Below the pieces are notes generated by a model. That model was given only the letters and a program-made list of their open reading frames with translations. It searched no databases and had not been told where the DNA came from. This document shows, piece by piece, positions 9,030 to 16,542 of a stretch of DNA of 31,704 bases. The position numbers and the translations under genes were made by a program. Source of the stretch: Methylohalomonas sp964522485. Its GTDB lineage: Bacteria; Pseudomonadota; Gammaproteobacteria; Methylohalomonadales; Methylohalomonadaceae. Within the stretch, counting starts at the first letter, position 1. The number at the start of each line of letters is the position of its first letter. The stretch is from positions 1 to 31,704 of the forward strand of contig CAZFUS010000024.1 of assembly GCA_964522485.1 (NCBI GenBank), given 5' to 3'.

Positions 9030-9488
9030 TTAGTCAAACTGCGGCACCAGGCGCGCCTGCTCGATCAGCGCCGCCGGAATCTGATAGCGTTCACCTTCGA
9101 CCCGAATGATCACCGCATCGGCTTCAACGGCTTCAATCACACCGCGCAAACGGCGCCGGCCTGCCAGCTTGTCGCGCAGACGCACCTGTGCTTCTGCCCC
9201 GATGTGGCGTTCGAAGTGTCCGAGGCTGAACAATGGCCTATCCAGACCCGGCGAGGAGACTTCCAAAGTGTAAGCGCCGCTAAACGGGTCCTCGACATCC
9301 AGAATACCGGAGACCTGTTCACTGACACGTTCGCAGTCTTCAACGCGGATTCCGGTTTCCTGGTCGATATAGACACGGACCAGTTCACCTCCGCCTTGAT
9401 TGCCTTGCTCGATGCCCAGCAACTCGTAACCCATGGCCTCAATAACCGGCTCAAGTAGCCGGACCAATGCCTGATTCTGCCGGTACAC
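9030..9488 (-). CDS. rimP: ribosome maturation factor RimP
   Basis: RimP is needed for 30S subunit maturation. I choose the GTG at 9488 (VYRQNQALVRLLEP), preceded by GGAGAG at about 6 bases, giving 152 residues, the usual length. The open frame continues to 9584, but that extension would run through a strong hairpin and is leader RNA. Family blocks: PVIEAMGYELLGIE, VRVYIDQETGIRVEDCERVS, DPFSGAYTLEVSSPGLDRPL and a C-terminal SH3-like part. It is the first gene of the nusA-infB operon; in E. coli a tRNA-fMet gene precedes it, whereas here the initiator tRNA is about 4 kb away. Confidence 0.95.
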   Translation of the reverse strand: MYRQNQALVRLLEPVIEAMGYELLGIEQGNQGGGELVRVYIDQETGIRVEDCERVSEQVSGILDVEDPFSGAYTLEVSSPGLDRPLFSLGHFERHIGAEAQVRLRDKLAGRRRLRGVIEAVEADAVIIRVEGERYQIPAALIEQARLVPQFD

Positions 9489-9500
9489 CCGCCTCTCTCC

Positions 9501-9525
9501 GCTCCGAATTGCCAATTTTCGGAGC
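9501..9525 (-). promoter_or_regulatory. second leader hairpin next to the rimP ribosome-binding site
   Basis: A perfect 8-bp inverted repeat (GCTCCGAA at 9501-9508, TTCGGAGC at 9518-9525, 9-base loop) lies immediately upstream of the rimP Shine-Dalgarno. On the transcript it follows the terminator-like hairpin and would form beside the translation start. A regulatory role is inference. Confidence 0.45.
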
Positions 9526-9532
9526 CACAAAC

Positions 9533-9561
9533 AAGAAAGTGGGCGCTCGGCCCACTTTCTT
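9533..9561 (-). terminator. leader terminator/attenuator upstream of rimP
   Basis: AAGAAAGTGGGC (9533-9544) and GCCCACTTTCTT (9550-9561) form a perfect 12-bp stem with a 5-base loop, followed on the minus strand by a U-rich CTTTCTTGTTTG. It lies about 20 nt after the predicted transcription start and 45 nt before rimP, so it fits an intrinsic terminator inside the leader. A rimP leader attenuator has been described for gammaproteobacteria (Rfam rimP leader); this matches in place and form, but membership needs a covariance search. Confidence 0.65.
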
Positions 9562-9587
9562 ATTAAAGTAATCCTGTCTAACAAGGA

Positions 9588-9617
9588 AGTATAACAACTT
9601 CATAAAGTTAATAGCAA
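9588..9617 (-). promoter_or_regulatory. promoter of the rimP-nusA-infB operon
   Basis: Minus-strand -35 TTGCTA (9612-9617) and -10 TATACT (9588-9593) are 18 bases apart. Transcription would start near 9581 and give a leader of about 90 nt containing both hairpins. Confidence 0.6.
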
Positions 9618-9896
9618 TGCAAAGGGCAAGGAGTTTTAACCGGTATAGCGGGATTTTTAAAGGCCCTGGGCCGCTCTCACGGGGCAATTGGCCTGTCTGT
9701 TTTCCGTCACCAGACAAGGCGACGAATCCCACCATTAATTACCCGGGAGAGTTCGATACAGGGGTCTATTGGATGACCCGATAGGCTGGAGGCGAATGGA
9801 CCAGCCGTGGTCAATCCGGCCGTTCCCTGCTCGGCTATCGTCAGGATAATTCAGCCTGAACTGGACAGCAGTAGGACGCGGCGTGTTTGTTAACGG
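9618..9896. other. intergenic stretch with no supported gene
   Basis: Between the rimP promoter and the antiporter stop I find no credible coding region or tRNA. An imperfect 9-bp hairpin (9691-9699 with 9711-9720) is present, but neither strand has a T-tract after it. A 17-codon plus-strand frame at 9797 exists but has a badly spaced ribosome site and no recognisable content. Confidence 0.4.
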
Positions 9897-11663
9897 CTAA
9901 TCGGAGCGGATCGATTTATCGTTATAGAGTTCTTCATAGGCAACGTCATTCGAAGAGGACCCGGGTTCATCCCCGACTATCTCAGGTACGGCTGCACGTC
10001 GCTGGCGCCCCAGAACCAGGTCGGCGGCCTGATCGGCAGCATCGACAAACGGCATGAGGATCAGATCCGCACCCTTCTGCCGCAAGCGTTCGGCATCACG
10101 CGCATGCTGCGCGGCCACAGCAATGCGACCGGCATAACCATGCTGCTTGAGCGATTCAATCAGCATCAAGCGCGGATCATTGTGCGTCAGCGCGACCGAA
10201 ACGATCGGCGTGGCGGCGATCACCCAGCGCGCATTATAGAGTGGCAAATACGCCAGAAAATCCGGATCGGCCATGTCACCGTAAATGGCGGGTATGTTCC
10301 GGCGCCGCCAGGCTTGGACATTGTCCGGATCAAAGTCGATAGCCAGGATTTTCAGATTGGCCTCGCTCAGACGTTCGTACATGGCACTGCCGTAACGGCC
10401 GAGACCGAACAGGATTACTTCATAGTTCTGCGCGGCCGGCAACTGGGCATCACTCTGGCTGTGCTGCGGAATGCGACGCTCGAAGATATTCAGCCAGTGT
10501 TCAAACCAGGCGTACAGTGTGTGTGAATACAGGATCATATAGGTGGAAAGACTGATCGTGATCAAACCAACCAGGGTGACCAGTCCAACGGCGGTGTCAT
10601 TGACATGACCCAGCGTCAGTCCCATCGCCATAAAGATCAGCGAAAACTCGCTTATCTGTGCAACAGTCAGGCCGGCCAGAAACCCGGTACGCTTGCGATA
10701 ACCCATGTAGCCCATGATAGCCAGCACAATAAGCGGATTACCGACGAGCACGAACAGCGATAGCAATATCGCTATCCCCGTCTGGCTTCCCATGATTCCG
10801 AGATCCAGCTTCGCACCAAGCGCAATGAAGAAAAACAGCAACAGGAAATCGCGCAGACTCCCGAGCCGCGTTGAGATGGCATCGCGATAGTGAGTTGAAG
10901 CAAGTGACACGCCCGCCAGCAACCCGCCCAGTTCCTTGCTGAAACCGAGCATATCGGCAGCCGCTGCAAGGCTCGCCGCCCAGGCAATGGCGAAAGTCAA
11001 CATTAATTCAGGAGAGCGTGCAACCCACTGCATTAAAGGATCGGCCAGATAACGGATGAACAGGCCTGTCACTGCAATCAGCAGTACACCGAAAAACAGG
11101 ATGTTTAATATATCGAAGAGAGGATCTTCACCTGCAACACCCACACCGAATGCCGATAGCGCGACCATGGCAAGCACAACCACAAGATCCTGGACGATCA
11201 GAAAGCCCAGGGCGATGCGACCATGCAGGGAATCGATTTCACGCTTATCCGATAGCAGCTTGACTATGATGATGGTGCTGGAGAACGTCAGCGCGACTGA
11301 AATATAAAGACTTGGCAACGGCTCCAGTCCAACCGCCAGACAAATCAGAAAACCGACCGCCGCGGTAAACACAACCTGCCCGAGGCCGGTCGTGAGCGAT
11401 ACCAGGCCTATGGAGCGGATTAAATGCAGATCGAGCTTGAGGCCAACCAGAAACAGCAGTACCGCTACGCCGAGTTCGGACAACAAATCCAGTTCCTCGC
11501 CACCGGATACGAAACCGAAAACGGAGGGTCCGGCGACAATGCCGACCACGATGAAGCTTATGACCAGCGGCTGCCGGAACAACATCCCCAGCATCCCGAT
11601 GAGCGACGCGAGAATCAGCAGTACAGCGAATTCCGTAAATACATTATCCAGTAGCAGATCCAT
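9897..11663 (-). CDS. CPA2-family cation:proton antiporter with C-terminal TrkA-N domain
   Basis: This is a membrane antiporter of the KefB/KefC/YbaL type, exchanging K+ or Na+ for H+. Residues 1 to about 385 hold around a dozen hydrophobic segments of the Na+/H+ exchanger fold; the stretch GVAVLLFLVGLKLDL near 64-78 is typical. After a linker, residues about 415-560 form a Rossmann nucleotide-binding TrkA-N (RCK) domain starting VILFGLGRYGSA, with Asp-rich AIDFDPDN after the second strand. There is no obvious TrkA-C domain. In relatives, NAD(H) or glutathione adducts gate such domains; which ion or ligand applies here cannot be told. It appears to be transcribed alone. The start is the first ATG and its ribosome site is weak. 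Confidence 0.85.
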   Translation of the reverse strand: MDLLLDNVFTEFAVLLILASLIGMLGMLFRQPLVISFIVVGIVAGPSVFGFVSGGEELDLLSELGVAVLLFLVGLKLDLHLIRSIGLVSLTTGLGQVVFTAAVGFLICLAVGLEPLPSLYISVALTFSSTIIIVKLLSDKREIDSLHGRIALGFLIVQDLVVVLAMVALSAFGVGVAGEDPLFDILNILFFGVLLIAVTGLFIRYLADPLMQWVARSPELMLTFAIAWAASLAAAADMLGFSKELGGLLAGVSLASTHYRDAISTRLGSLRDFLLLFFFIALGAKLDLGIMGSQTGIAILLSLFVLVGNPLIVLAIMGYMGYRKRTGFLAGLTVAQISEFSLIFMAMGLTLGHVNDTAVGLVTLVGLITISLSTYMILYSHTLYAWFEHWLNIFERRIPQHSQSDAQLPAAQNYEVILFGLGRYGSAMYERLSEANLKILAIDFDPDNVQAWRRRNIPAIYGDMADPDFLAYLPLYNARWVIAATPIVSVALTHNDPRLMLIESLKQHGYAGRIAVAAQHARDAERLRQKGADLILMPFVDAADQAADLVLGRQRRAAVPEIVGDEPGSSSNDVAYEELYNDKSIRSD

Positions 11664-11811
11664 CTCTGTTCACTTGTTTTTTTAAGAGGCTCCAGTGCTG
11701 AGCCTGCTCCGGGTGTCGTCAGTATACGTTTGAATCGGCAGGATTTTATAATGGCCTCTGGCGCTCGATAATGCATTTGATTATTATTTACATGTAGCAG
11801 AAGTGTCGGGA

Positions 11812-12480
11812 TCAAGTATCCGCCCACATGCGAAGCAGATTTGAATAAACCCGGCTCAGCCGGTCGAATTGCGGGCTCTTGCCGGCCGTTTCAAACGATT
11901 GACGCCGGGCCGTATCAAGCTCCAGCAGCACTTCCCGCTGTTCGGCGCGGCGTATCAGACTTTGTATCCAGGTGACAGCCACTTGTCGCTCGCCGCGAGT
12001 GACCGGTGTGACCCGATGCAGGGTATTGGCCGGATAGACCAGCGCCTGACCGGCTTCGAGCTTGTAACCCTGTTCGCCGGCACTGGTTTCGATAATCAAT
12101 TCACCGCCTTCGTAATCGGCCGCGTGATTCAGAAATACGGTTACAGCAATATCGGCGCGCACAGCCGGCTGGCCCATGATGGCATCATTCACGTGGGATC
12201 CGTAGTCCATCGAGTCACGGTAGCGTGCAAACACGCAGTGGCGAATGTGATACGGCAGGCAGGCTGCCTGAAACAGCACATGATTGCTCATGGCCTGGTG
12301 GATGATGCGATCGGCCTGTTCGGTTGCCGGTTCAGCCGGATTTGCCTGTTCGTTGTGCTTGACCTGCAGTGCATGCCAGCCCGCGGTCTGGCGCCCCGAG
12401 GCGTATGGCACAGTTGTCAGCAATTGCTGAACCTGCTTGAGTTCATCGGTTTGCAGCAGGCGGTCAATACACAGAATCAT
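11812..12480 (-). CDS. PiuC/YbiX-like Fe(II)/2-oxoglutarate dioxygenase (PKHD-type)
   Basis: The family comprises non-haem Fe(II) dioxygenases often linked to siderophore receptors and iron limitation. At 222 residues the length is normal. The double-stranded beta-helix core runs from about residue 80 to 180: FARYRDSMDYGSHVND carries the first metal ligand region, followed by VTVFLNHAADYEGGELII, ALVYPANTLHRVTPVTRG with the second His and the 2-oxoglutarate Arg, and WIQSLIR. The usual iron-binding HxD reads His-Val-Asn-Asp, so the expected Asp is Asn and the next residue is Asp, a swap of the common order. Catalysis may be altered. The neighbouring plus-strand locus is a decayed haem/copper gene. 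Confidence 0.85.
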   Translation of the reverse strand: MILCIDRLLQTDELKQVQQLLTTVPYASGRQTAGWHALQVKHNEQANPAEPATEQADRIIHQAMSNHVLFQAACLPYHIRHCVFARYRDSMDYGSHVNDAIMGQPAVRADIAVTVFLNHAADYEGGELIIETSAGEQGYKLEAGQALVYPANTLHRVTPVTRGERQVAVTWIQSLIRRAEQREVLLELDTARRQSFETAGKSPQFDRLSRVYSNLLRMWADT

Positions 12481-12539
12481 TGAAAAACCCTGAGATCAAT
12501 CACGTTATTACTTGATAACACTGAACAGGAGCTTACTGG

Positions 12540-12778
12540 ATGTCGATCTCGAAAACCAAAATCTGGATAGGACTGGGAGCTTTTGTACTGAGCGCTAATA
12601 GCCCCAGTCTGTAATCGCAATCGATTCTGCACCTGCGCAGCAAGACGCACCAACCTCTTCACTCGCACCGGCCTATCTCAATGGCGCCTCTCTGACACTG
12701 GCGAGTCTGACCGGAGAGGGAGGCGAAGGTGGTGAAGCCGGCAGGCTTTTGCCGAGGCTTTTCCCGACAATCCGGTGA
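12540..12778 (+). pseudogene. remnant of an exported GEGGEGG-type protein gene, frameshifted and truncated
   Basis: An ATG at 12540 has AGGAG 8 bases upstream and encodes a signal-peptide-like start (MSISKTKIWIGLGAFVLSA) that stops at 12614. From about 12611 another frame continues sensibly (VIAIDSAPAQQDAPTSS, then LTLASLTGEGGEGGEAG) and stops at 12776. Together these look like the first ~75 residues of one exported protein, broken by a frameshift inside the signal peptide. GEGGEGG-type segments occur in exported proteins found beside di-haem peroxidase or imelysin genes; that link is from memory. The rest of the gene is missing: sequence switches to a peroxidase in a third frame near 12742. 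Confidence 0.6.
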
Positions 12779-13716
12779 CCAATAACAATAACCTGGTGAA
12801 TGCGCTGGCTACCTACGAACGCACGCTGATGTCTCCGCAAACACGCTTCGATCTCTGGGTGGCGGGCGAAGAGACACTGTCAGAGGATGAGCAGCGCGGT
12901 TTCCTCCTGTTCACCGGCAAGGCCAACTGCGTGGCCTGCCACAGCGGCTGGTCGTTCACCGACCATGCTTTTCACGATATCGGTCTGCCGGGCGATGACC
13001 CCGGTCGTGGCTGGATACTCGGTCTGGACGGCGCCCTGAATGCCTTCAAGACACCGACGCTGCGTGACATCGGCCGGCGTGCCCCTTATATGCATAACGG
13101 TTCGCTGGGCGATCTTCCGGCCGTAATAAGGCATTACGAATCCGGTTTCATTCAGCGCCCTACTCTTTCGACAGATATGCAGTCATTCAATCTGACCGAA
13201 CAGGAAACAGAGGATCTGATCGCTTTTCTGCATACGCTCGACAGCCAGGGGACAATTGATACGACACCCGCTGTCAAGGCAAAAACCGAATCACGAGTTA
13301 CCGCCCCGGCCCGGCATACACTGAGAATCCCGCAACGGGACAAGTCATTCCGGCCGACGCATATCGCCATCGACGCCGGTCAGACCGTCAAGATACTCAA
13401 TGATGACAAGCGCACGCATAACATCCGTATTCACGATCCGAATCTGGAATACAACAGTGGTGCCCAGGAGCCGGGCGAGACTATCGACATCACCTTTGAA
13501 GAAACCGGACGCTATTACGCCTTCTGTGGCATTCATCCGAAGATGCGTCTGATTGTCGATGTCGAAGGCAATGGCGACGGGGGTCTGCAGCAATCCGTAC
13601 AGAAAGGTGAAAAACAGGAAAAACAGAGAATAAAAAGTTACCCGTGCAGATCCGGGTCTCAGCCTCCGCATTTTGGGGACAACGCTGCGACTAAAAACAC
13701 AGAAGCCCGCTGTTAG
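12742..13716 (+). pseudogene. C-terminal half of a MauG-type di-haem cytochrome c peroxidase with cupredoxin domain
   Basis: From QAFAEAFPDNPV (12742) the frame matches the middle of MauG/di-haem peroxidases: NALATYERTL, then haem motif CVACH (12928-12942), KTPTLRDIGRRAPYMHNGS with the usual Met, and LTEQETEDLIAFLHTL. The N-terminal half with the first haem site and any signal peptide is absent. Downstream, about 13320-13565, is a plastocyanin-like domain with likely type-1 copper ligands THN and CGIHPKM. The final ~45 residues are low-quality sequence that runs into the hairpin of the initiator-tRNA terminator, so the original stop also seems lost. I read it as a deletion remnant; it could only be functional if the N-terminal half were supplied elsewhere. 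Confidence 0.7.
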
Positions 13717-13729
13717 CGGGCTTCTGTGT
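13697..13729 (-). terminator. intrinsic terminator of the initiator tRNA gene
   Basis: A perfect 15-bp inverted repeat (13697-13711 with 13715-13729, loop GTT) is followed on the minus strand by TTTTT, 12 bases past the tRNA 3' end. On the plus strand the tail is poorer, but it could also stop transcription from the remnant upstream. Confidence 0.9.
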
Positions 13730-13741
13730 TAAGTCTCGCGT

Positions 13742-13818
13742 TGGTAGCGGGGGCAGGATTTGAACCTGCGACCTTCGGGTTATGAGCCCGACGAGCTGCC
13801 AGACTGCTCCACCCCGCA
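13742..13818 (-). tRNA. initiator tRNA-Met (CAU)
   Basis: The minus strand folds as a 77-nt tRNA with encoded CCA. Initiator hallmarks are present: three G-C pairs at the base of the anticodon stem (GGGCTCATAACCC), an A11-U24 pair in the D-stem (GAGC/GCTC) and an unpaired 1-72 position. That mismatch is U1-U72 rather than the C1-A72 of E. coli. T-stem GCAGG/CCTGC is perfect. It has its own promoter and terminator and is not next to rimP as in E. coli. Confidence 0.97.
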
Positions 13819-13836
13819 TCTGTTTTGAGGTGGCGC

Positions 13837-13865
13837 AGTTTACTGTCTGGTGGACACGATTTCAA
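13837..13865 (-). promoter_or_regulatory. promoter of the initiator tRNA
   Basis: Minus-strand -35 TTGAAA (13860-13865), 17-base spacer, -10 TAAACT (13837-13842), followed by a GC-rich discriminator GCGCC. Such discriminators are typical of stable-RNA promoters under stringent control; that regulation is inferred. Confidence 0.75.
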
Positions 13866-13894
13866 GGAACCTAAGGCGTGGGTGGTGACTCAGT

Positions 13895-13977
13895 CTGTCA
13901 TTTCGAGCGCTAGCGAGAAATCTCTCTGTATCATAATTGCGAGATTTCTCAGTCACTTCGTTCCTTCGAAATGACAG
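13895..13977. repeat. dispersed inverted-repeat element (REP/MITE-like)
   Basis: The outer arms CTGTCATTTCGA (13895-13906) and TCGAAATGACAG (13966-13977) are perfect inverted copies. The inner arms GAGAAATCTC (13915-13924) and GAGATTTCTC (13941-13950) also pair. The words between (AGCGCTAGC and AGTCACTTCGTTCC) differ. This GTCATTTCGA...GAGAAATCT palindrome style is common as multicopy intergenic elements in proteobacteria. It is about 83 bp and non-coding. Confidence 0.65.
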
Positions 13978-14012
13978 AATCATAATATGCAGATTTCAAA
14001 GTGCGCCGCTAC

Positions 14013-15095
14013 TCAGACATGCGCCGAATGCAGCCTTACGGGCAGACGCCTGGCGCCCCAGTGACCGGCACGGGTCTCGAAACGACCGGGTAGCGGCGTC
14101 TGGCAGACTTCACAGCGTCCCTGTGCATCGAGGTGCCATTGACCCAGTTCGTACCAGTCCCGTTCGATCAACAGTGCACCGCAACCGCTGCAGTAGGTAC
14201 TGCTGCCGGTACGATCGTGTACGTTGCCGGTATAGACATAATGCAGACCGACACACCTGGCGATCTCGCGTGCCCGGCTCAGGGTGGCCGGCGGCGTATG
14301 CGCCTTGTCCCGCATCTTCCAGTCTGGATGGAATGCAGTGAAATGCAGCGGCACGTCCGGCCCGAGATGCTCCATAATCCACTGACTTTCGGCCTCGATT
14401 TCGGCGTCGCTGTCATTTTCATCCGGGATCAACAAAGTCGTGATCTCGAACCAGACAGAGGTTTCGTGCTTGAGATATTCAAGCGTCTCCAGTACCGGCT
14501 GCAGCTTGCTGCCGGTAATTTTCTTGTAAAAGCGCTCGGTAAAGGCCTTCAAGTCGATATTGGCCGCGTCCATGTAACGATAGAATTCAGCGCGCGGTTC
14601 CGGACACACATAACCCGCACTGACCGCGACGGCATTGATACCGGCTTCATGACAGGCCTGGGCCACGTCAATCGCATATTCGTGAAAGATCACCGGGTCA
14701 TTGTAGGTAAAGGCGATACTGCGACAACCGAGTTCGTGCGCTGCCATCGCCAGGCGCTCGGGCGAGGCCTCATCCGCCAGGGTATCGATCTCACGTGACT
14801 TACTGATATCCCAGTTCTGGCAGAACTTGCAGGCCAGGTTGCAGCCGGCTGTGCCGAATGACAGCACCGGCGTGCCCGGCAGGAAATGATTCAGGGGTTT
14901 TTTCTCAATCGGATCGACACAGAAACCACTTGAGCGGCCGTAGGTCGTCAGCACAATCTGGTCGTCTTCACAGGCGCGCACAAAGCACAGACCACGCTGA
15001 CCTGTTTTCAGCTTGCATGCGCGCGGACAGACATCGCACTGTATCCGCCCATCGTCGAGGCGGTGCCAGTATTGAGTGGGAACGGTGGATTGCAT
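14013..15095 (-). CDS. amrS: AmmeMemoRadiSam system radical SAM enzyme
   Basis: This radical SAM protein occurs with MEMO1-like and AMMECR1-like proteins, both encoded next door; the reaction is not settled. At 360 residues it has typical length. The SAM-binding 4Fe-4S motif CxxxCxxC is at Cys85, Cys89 and Cys92 (CNLACKFC). An additional N-terminal Cys set lies at 20, 23, 27 and 37 (CDVCPRAC, GLC), and a C-terminal zinc-ribbon-like part has two CxxC pairs (CSGC, CEVC). The core continues with GCRSIAFTYNDPVIF and VSAGYV. It is divergent from amrB with a 65-base gap, so the two sides can share control. Cytosolic, since no signal or membrane segment is visible. Confidence 0.93.
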   Translation of the reverse strand: MQSTVPTQYWHRLDDGRIQCDVCPRACKLKTGQRGLCFVRACEDDQIVLTTYGRSSGFCVDPIEKKPLNHFLPGTPVLSFGTAGCNLACKFCQNWDISKSREIDTLADEASPERLAMAAHELGCRSIAFTYNDPVIFHEYAIDVAQACHEAGINAVAVSAGYVCPEPRAEFYRYMDAANIDLKAFTERFYKKITGSKLQPVLETLEYLKHETSVWFEITTLLIPDENDSDAEIEAESQWIMEHLGPDVPLHFTAFHPDWKMRDKAHTPPATLSRAREIARCVGLHYVYTGNVHDRTGSSTYCSGCGALLIERDWYELGQWHLDAQGRCEVCQTPLPGRFETRAGHWGARRLPVRLHSAHV

Positions 15096-15160
15096 ATCTT
15101 GGTCTGCAGAGTCGGACTTTACTACCTATAATTTAGACCAGTTTTCATTGTTATGGTGTC

Positions 15161-15967
15161 ATGGTCCCCGGGTTCCACGCCAGCGAAGTTCGTCCCACCG
15201 CTGTAGCCGGCTTTTTCTATCCGGCCGAAGCCGACGACCTGCGGGCCGCCATCAACTACTATCTGTCACGTACCGCTCCGACAGACAGTGAACCCAAAGC
15301 CATCATCGCGCCACATGCCGGCTATATCTATTCCGGGCCGGTCGCGGCATCGGCGTATGCCGGCTGGCGTAACCTGGATACGCGCGTCAACCGTATAGTC
15401 TTACTGGGACCGGCCCACCAGGTGTATTTTCAGGGCATGGCTTTGCCCTCGGTTGCGGCTTTCGAGACACCGCTGGGCGAGATCCCTGTCGACGCGGGGG
15501 CCAGTGCTCAGCTGACCGGCCAGGCCGGGATCCGGGTTGACGATGCACCTCATGCCCAGGAACACAGCCTCGAAGTGCAACTGCCTTTTCTACAGGTGCT
15601 GTTCCCGGATTTTGAACTGGTACCCATTGTTGTTGGCGATTGTCCGGCCGCACAGATCGCCGAGGCGCTGGCCCTGCTCTGGGGCGGCGAAGAAACACGG
15701 ATCGTGGTCAGTTCCGATCTCAGCCACTACCATGGTTACGAAGCCGCACGCGATATCGATGCCGCGACCGGCGCCGCCATCTGTGCGCTCGAAGCCGAGG
15801 CCATCAGTCCGGAGCAGGCCTGCGGCTGTATGCCGGTACGAGGTCTGTTGCATTATGCCCGTGGCCATGGTCTGCATATCACCGAACTTGATCGGCGCAA
15901 TTCCGGCGATACCGCGGGTCCGCGTGACCGGGTCGTCGGTTATGGCGCTTATGCCGTGCATGCATGA
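15161..15967 (+). CDS. amrB: AmmeMemoRadiSam system protein B (MEMO1 family)
   Basis: It is related to LigB-type dioxygenases and to human MEMO1. At 268 residues it is normal length. Residues matching the MEMO1 metal site are present: His52 in APHAGYIYSG, His86 in GPAHQ and a Cys in the ACGCMP segment near 221. HSLEVQLPFLQ and SSDLSHYH are also conserved. A perfect TATAAT at 15127-15132 lies just upstream but without a good -35, so promoter assignment is weak. I use the ATG at 15161; the ribosome site is poor, so the start is less sure. Its stop overlaps the amrA ATG by 4 bases. Confidence 0.92.
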   Translation: MVPGFHASEVRPTAVAGFFYPAEADDLRAAINYYLSRTAPTDSEPKAIIAPHAGYIYSGPVAASAYAGWRNLDTRVNRIVLLGPAHQVYFQGMALPSVAAFETPLGEIPVDAGASAQLTGQAGIRVDDAPHAQEHSLEVQLPFLQVLFPDFELVPIVVGDCPAAQIAEALALLWGGEETRIVVSSDLSHYHGYEAARDIDAATGAAICALEAEAISPEQACGCMPVRGLLHYARGHGLHITELDRRNSGDTAGPRDRVVGYGAYAVHA

Positions 15968-16542
15968 ATCCATTACGAACAGCTAACGACAGCACTGCCG
16001 CTGACGATAAGGCGTTACTGACAATCGCCCGGGGCAGCATTCGGTACGGACTGGAATTCCATGATCTGCAGTTGCCGGAGTCGGACCATTATCCGGCAGG
16101 CTGGTATGCACCGCGCGCCACGTTCGTGACACTAATACAGAACGGTCATTTGCGTGGCTGTATCGGCACCACGGAGGCCACTGATCCACTGGTCGTCAGC
16201 GTCGCCAGAAATGCCTATACCGCCGCCTTCCATGATCCTCGCTTCGCGCCGCTGACCACCGTTGAATATGATGCGCTGAAAATCAGCCTGTCGCTGCTGA
16301 CAGAGCCGGAACCGTTGGTCTTTGAAACAGAGGTTGAATTGCTGGCACAGTTGAACGCCGGACGCGACGGACTGATCATTGAATACGGCTATCAACGCGC
16401 AACCTTCCTGCCTTCGGTCTGGGAGAGTTTGCTGGAACCGGAAGACTTTCTGCTGGCACTCAAGCGCAAAGCCAACCTGCCGGAAGACGCATGTCCCGAG
16501 CGCGCCTGGCGCTATACCACCGAATCGATCAGCGAGGCGTAG
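15964..16542 (+). CDS. amrA: AmmeMemoRadiSam system protein A (AMMECR1 domain)
   Basis: It is a homologue of human AMMECR1, a small cytosolic protein of undefined biochemistry. The signature LRGCIGT is at residues 63-69, within the block ATFVTLIQNGHLRGCIG. Other family blocks are NAYTAAFHDPRFAPL, ISLSLLTEPEPL, GRDGLIIEYGYQRATFLPSVWE and FLLALKRKANLP. The 192-residue length is typical. It overlaps amrB by 4 bases (ATGA) and so is probably translationally coupled. Its 3' end overlaps that of the convergent lipoprotein gene by 14 bases. Confidence 0.92.
   Translation: MNPLRTANDSTAADDKALLTIARGSIRYGLEFHDLQLPESDHYPAGWYAPRATFVTLIQNGHLRGCIGTTEATDPLVVSVARNAYTAAFHDPRFAPLTTVEYDALKISLSLLTEPEPLVFETEVELLAQLNAGRDGLIIEYGYQRATFLPSVWESLLEPEDFLLALKRKANLPEDACPERAWRYTTESISEA

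Noticed and set aside
9489..9584. Long N-terminal extension of RimP
   Set aside because: It would translate the terminator hairpin and lies upstream of a good ribosome site before the GTG at 9488.
9691..9720. Terminator between rimP promoter and antiporter gene
   Set aside because: The hairpin has a bulge, a long loop and no T-tract on either strand.
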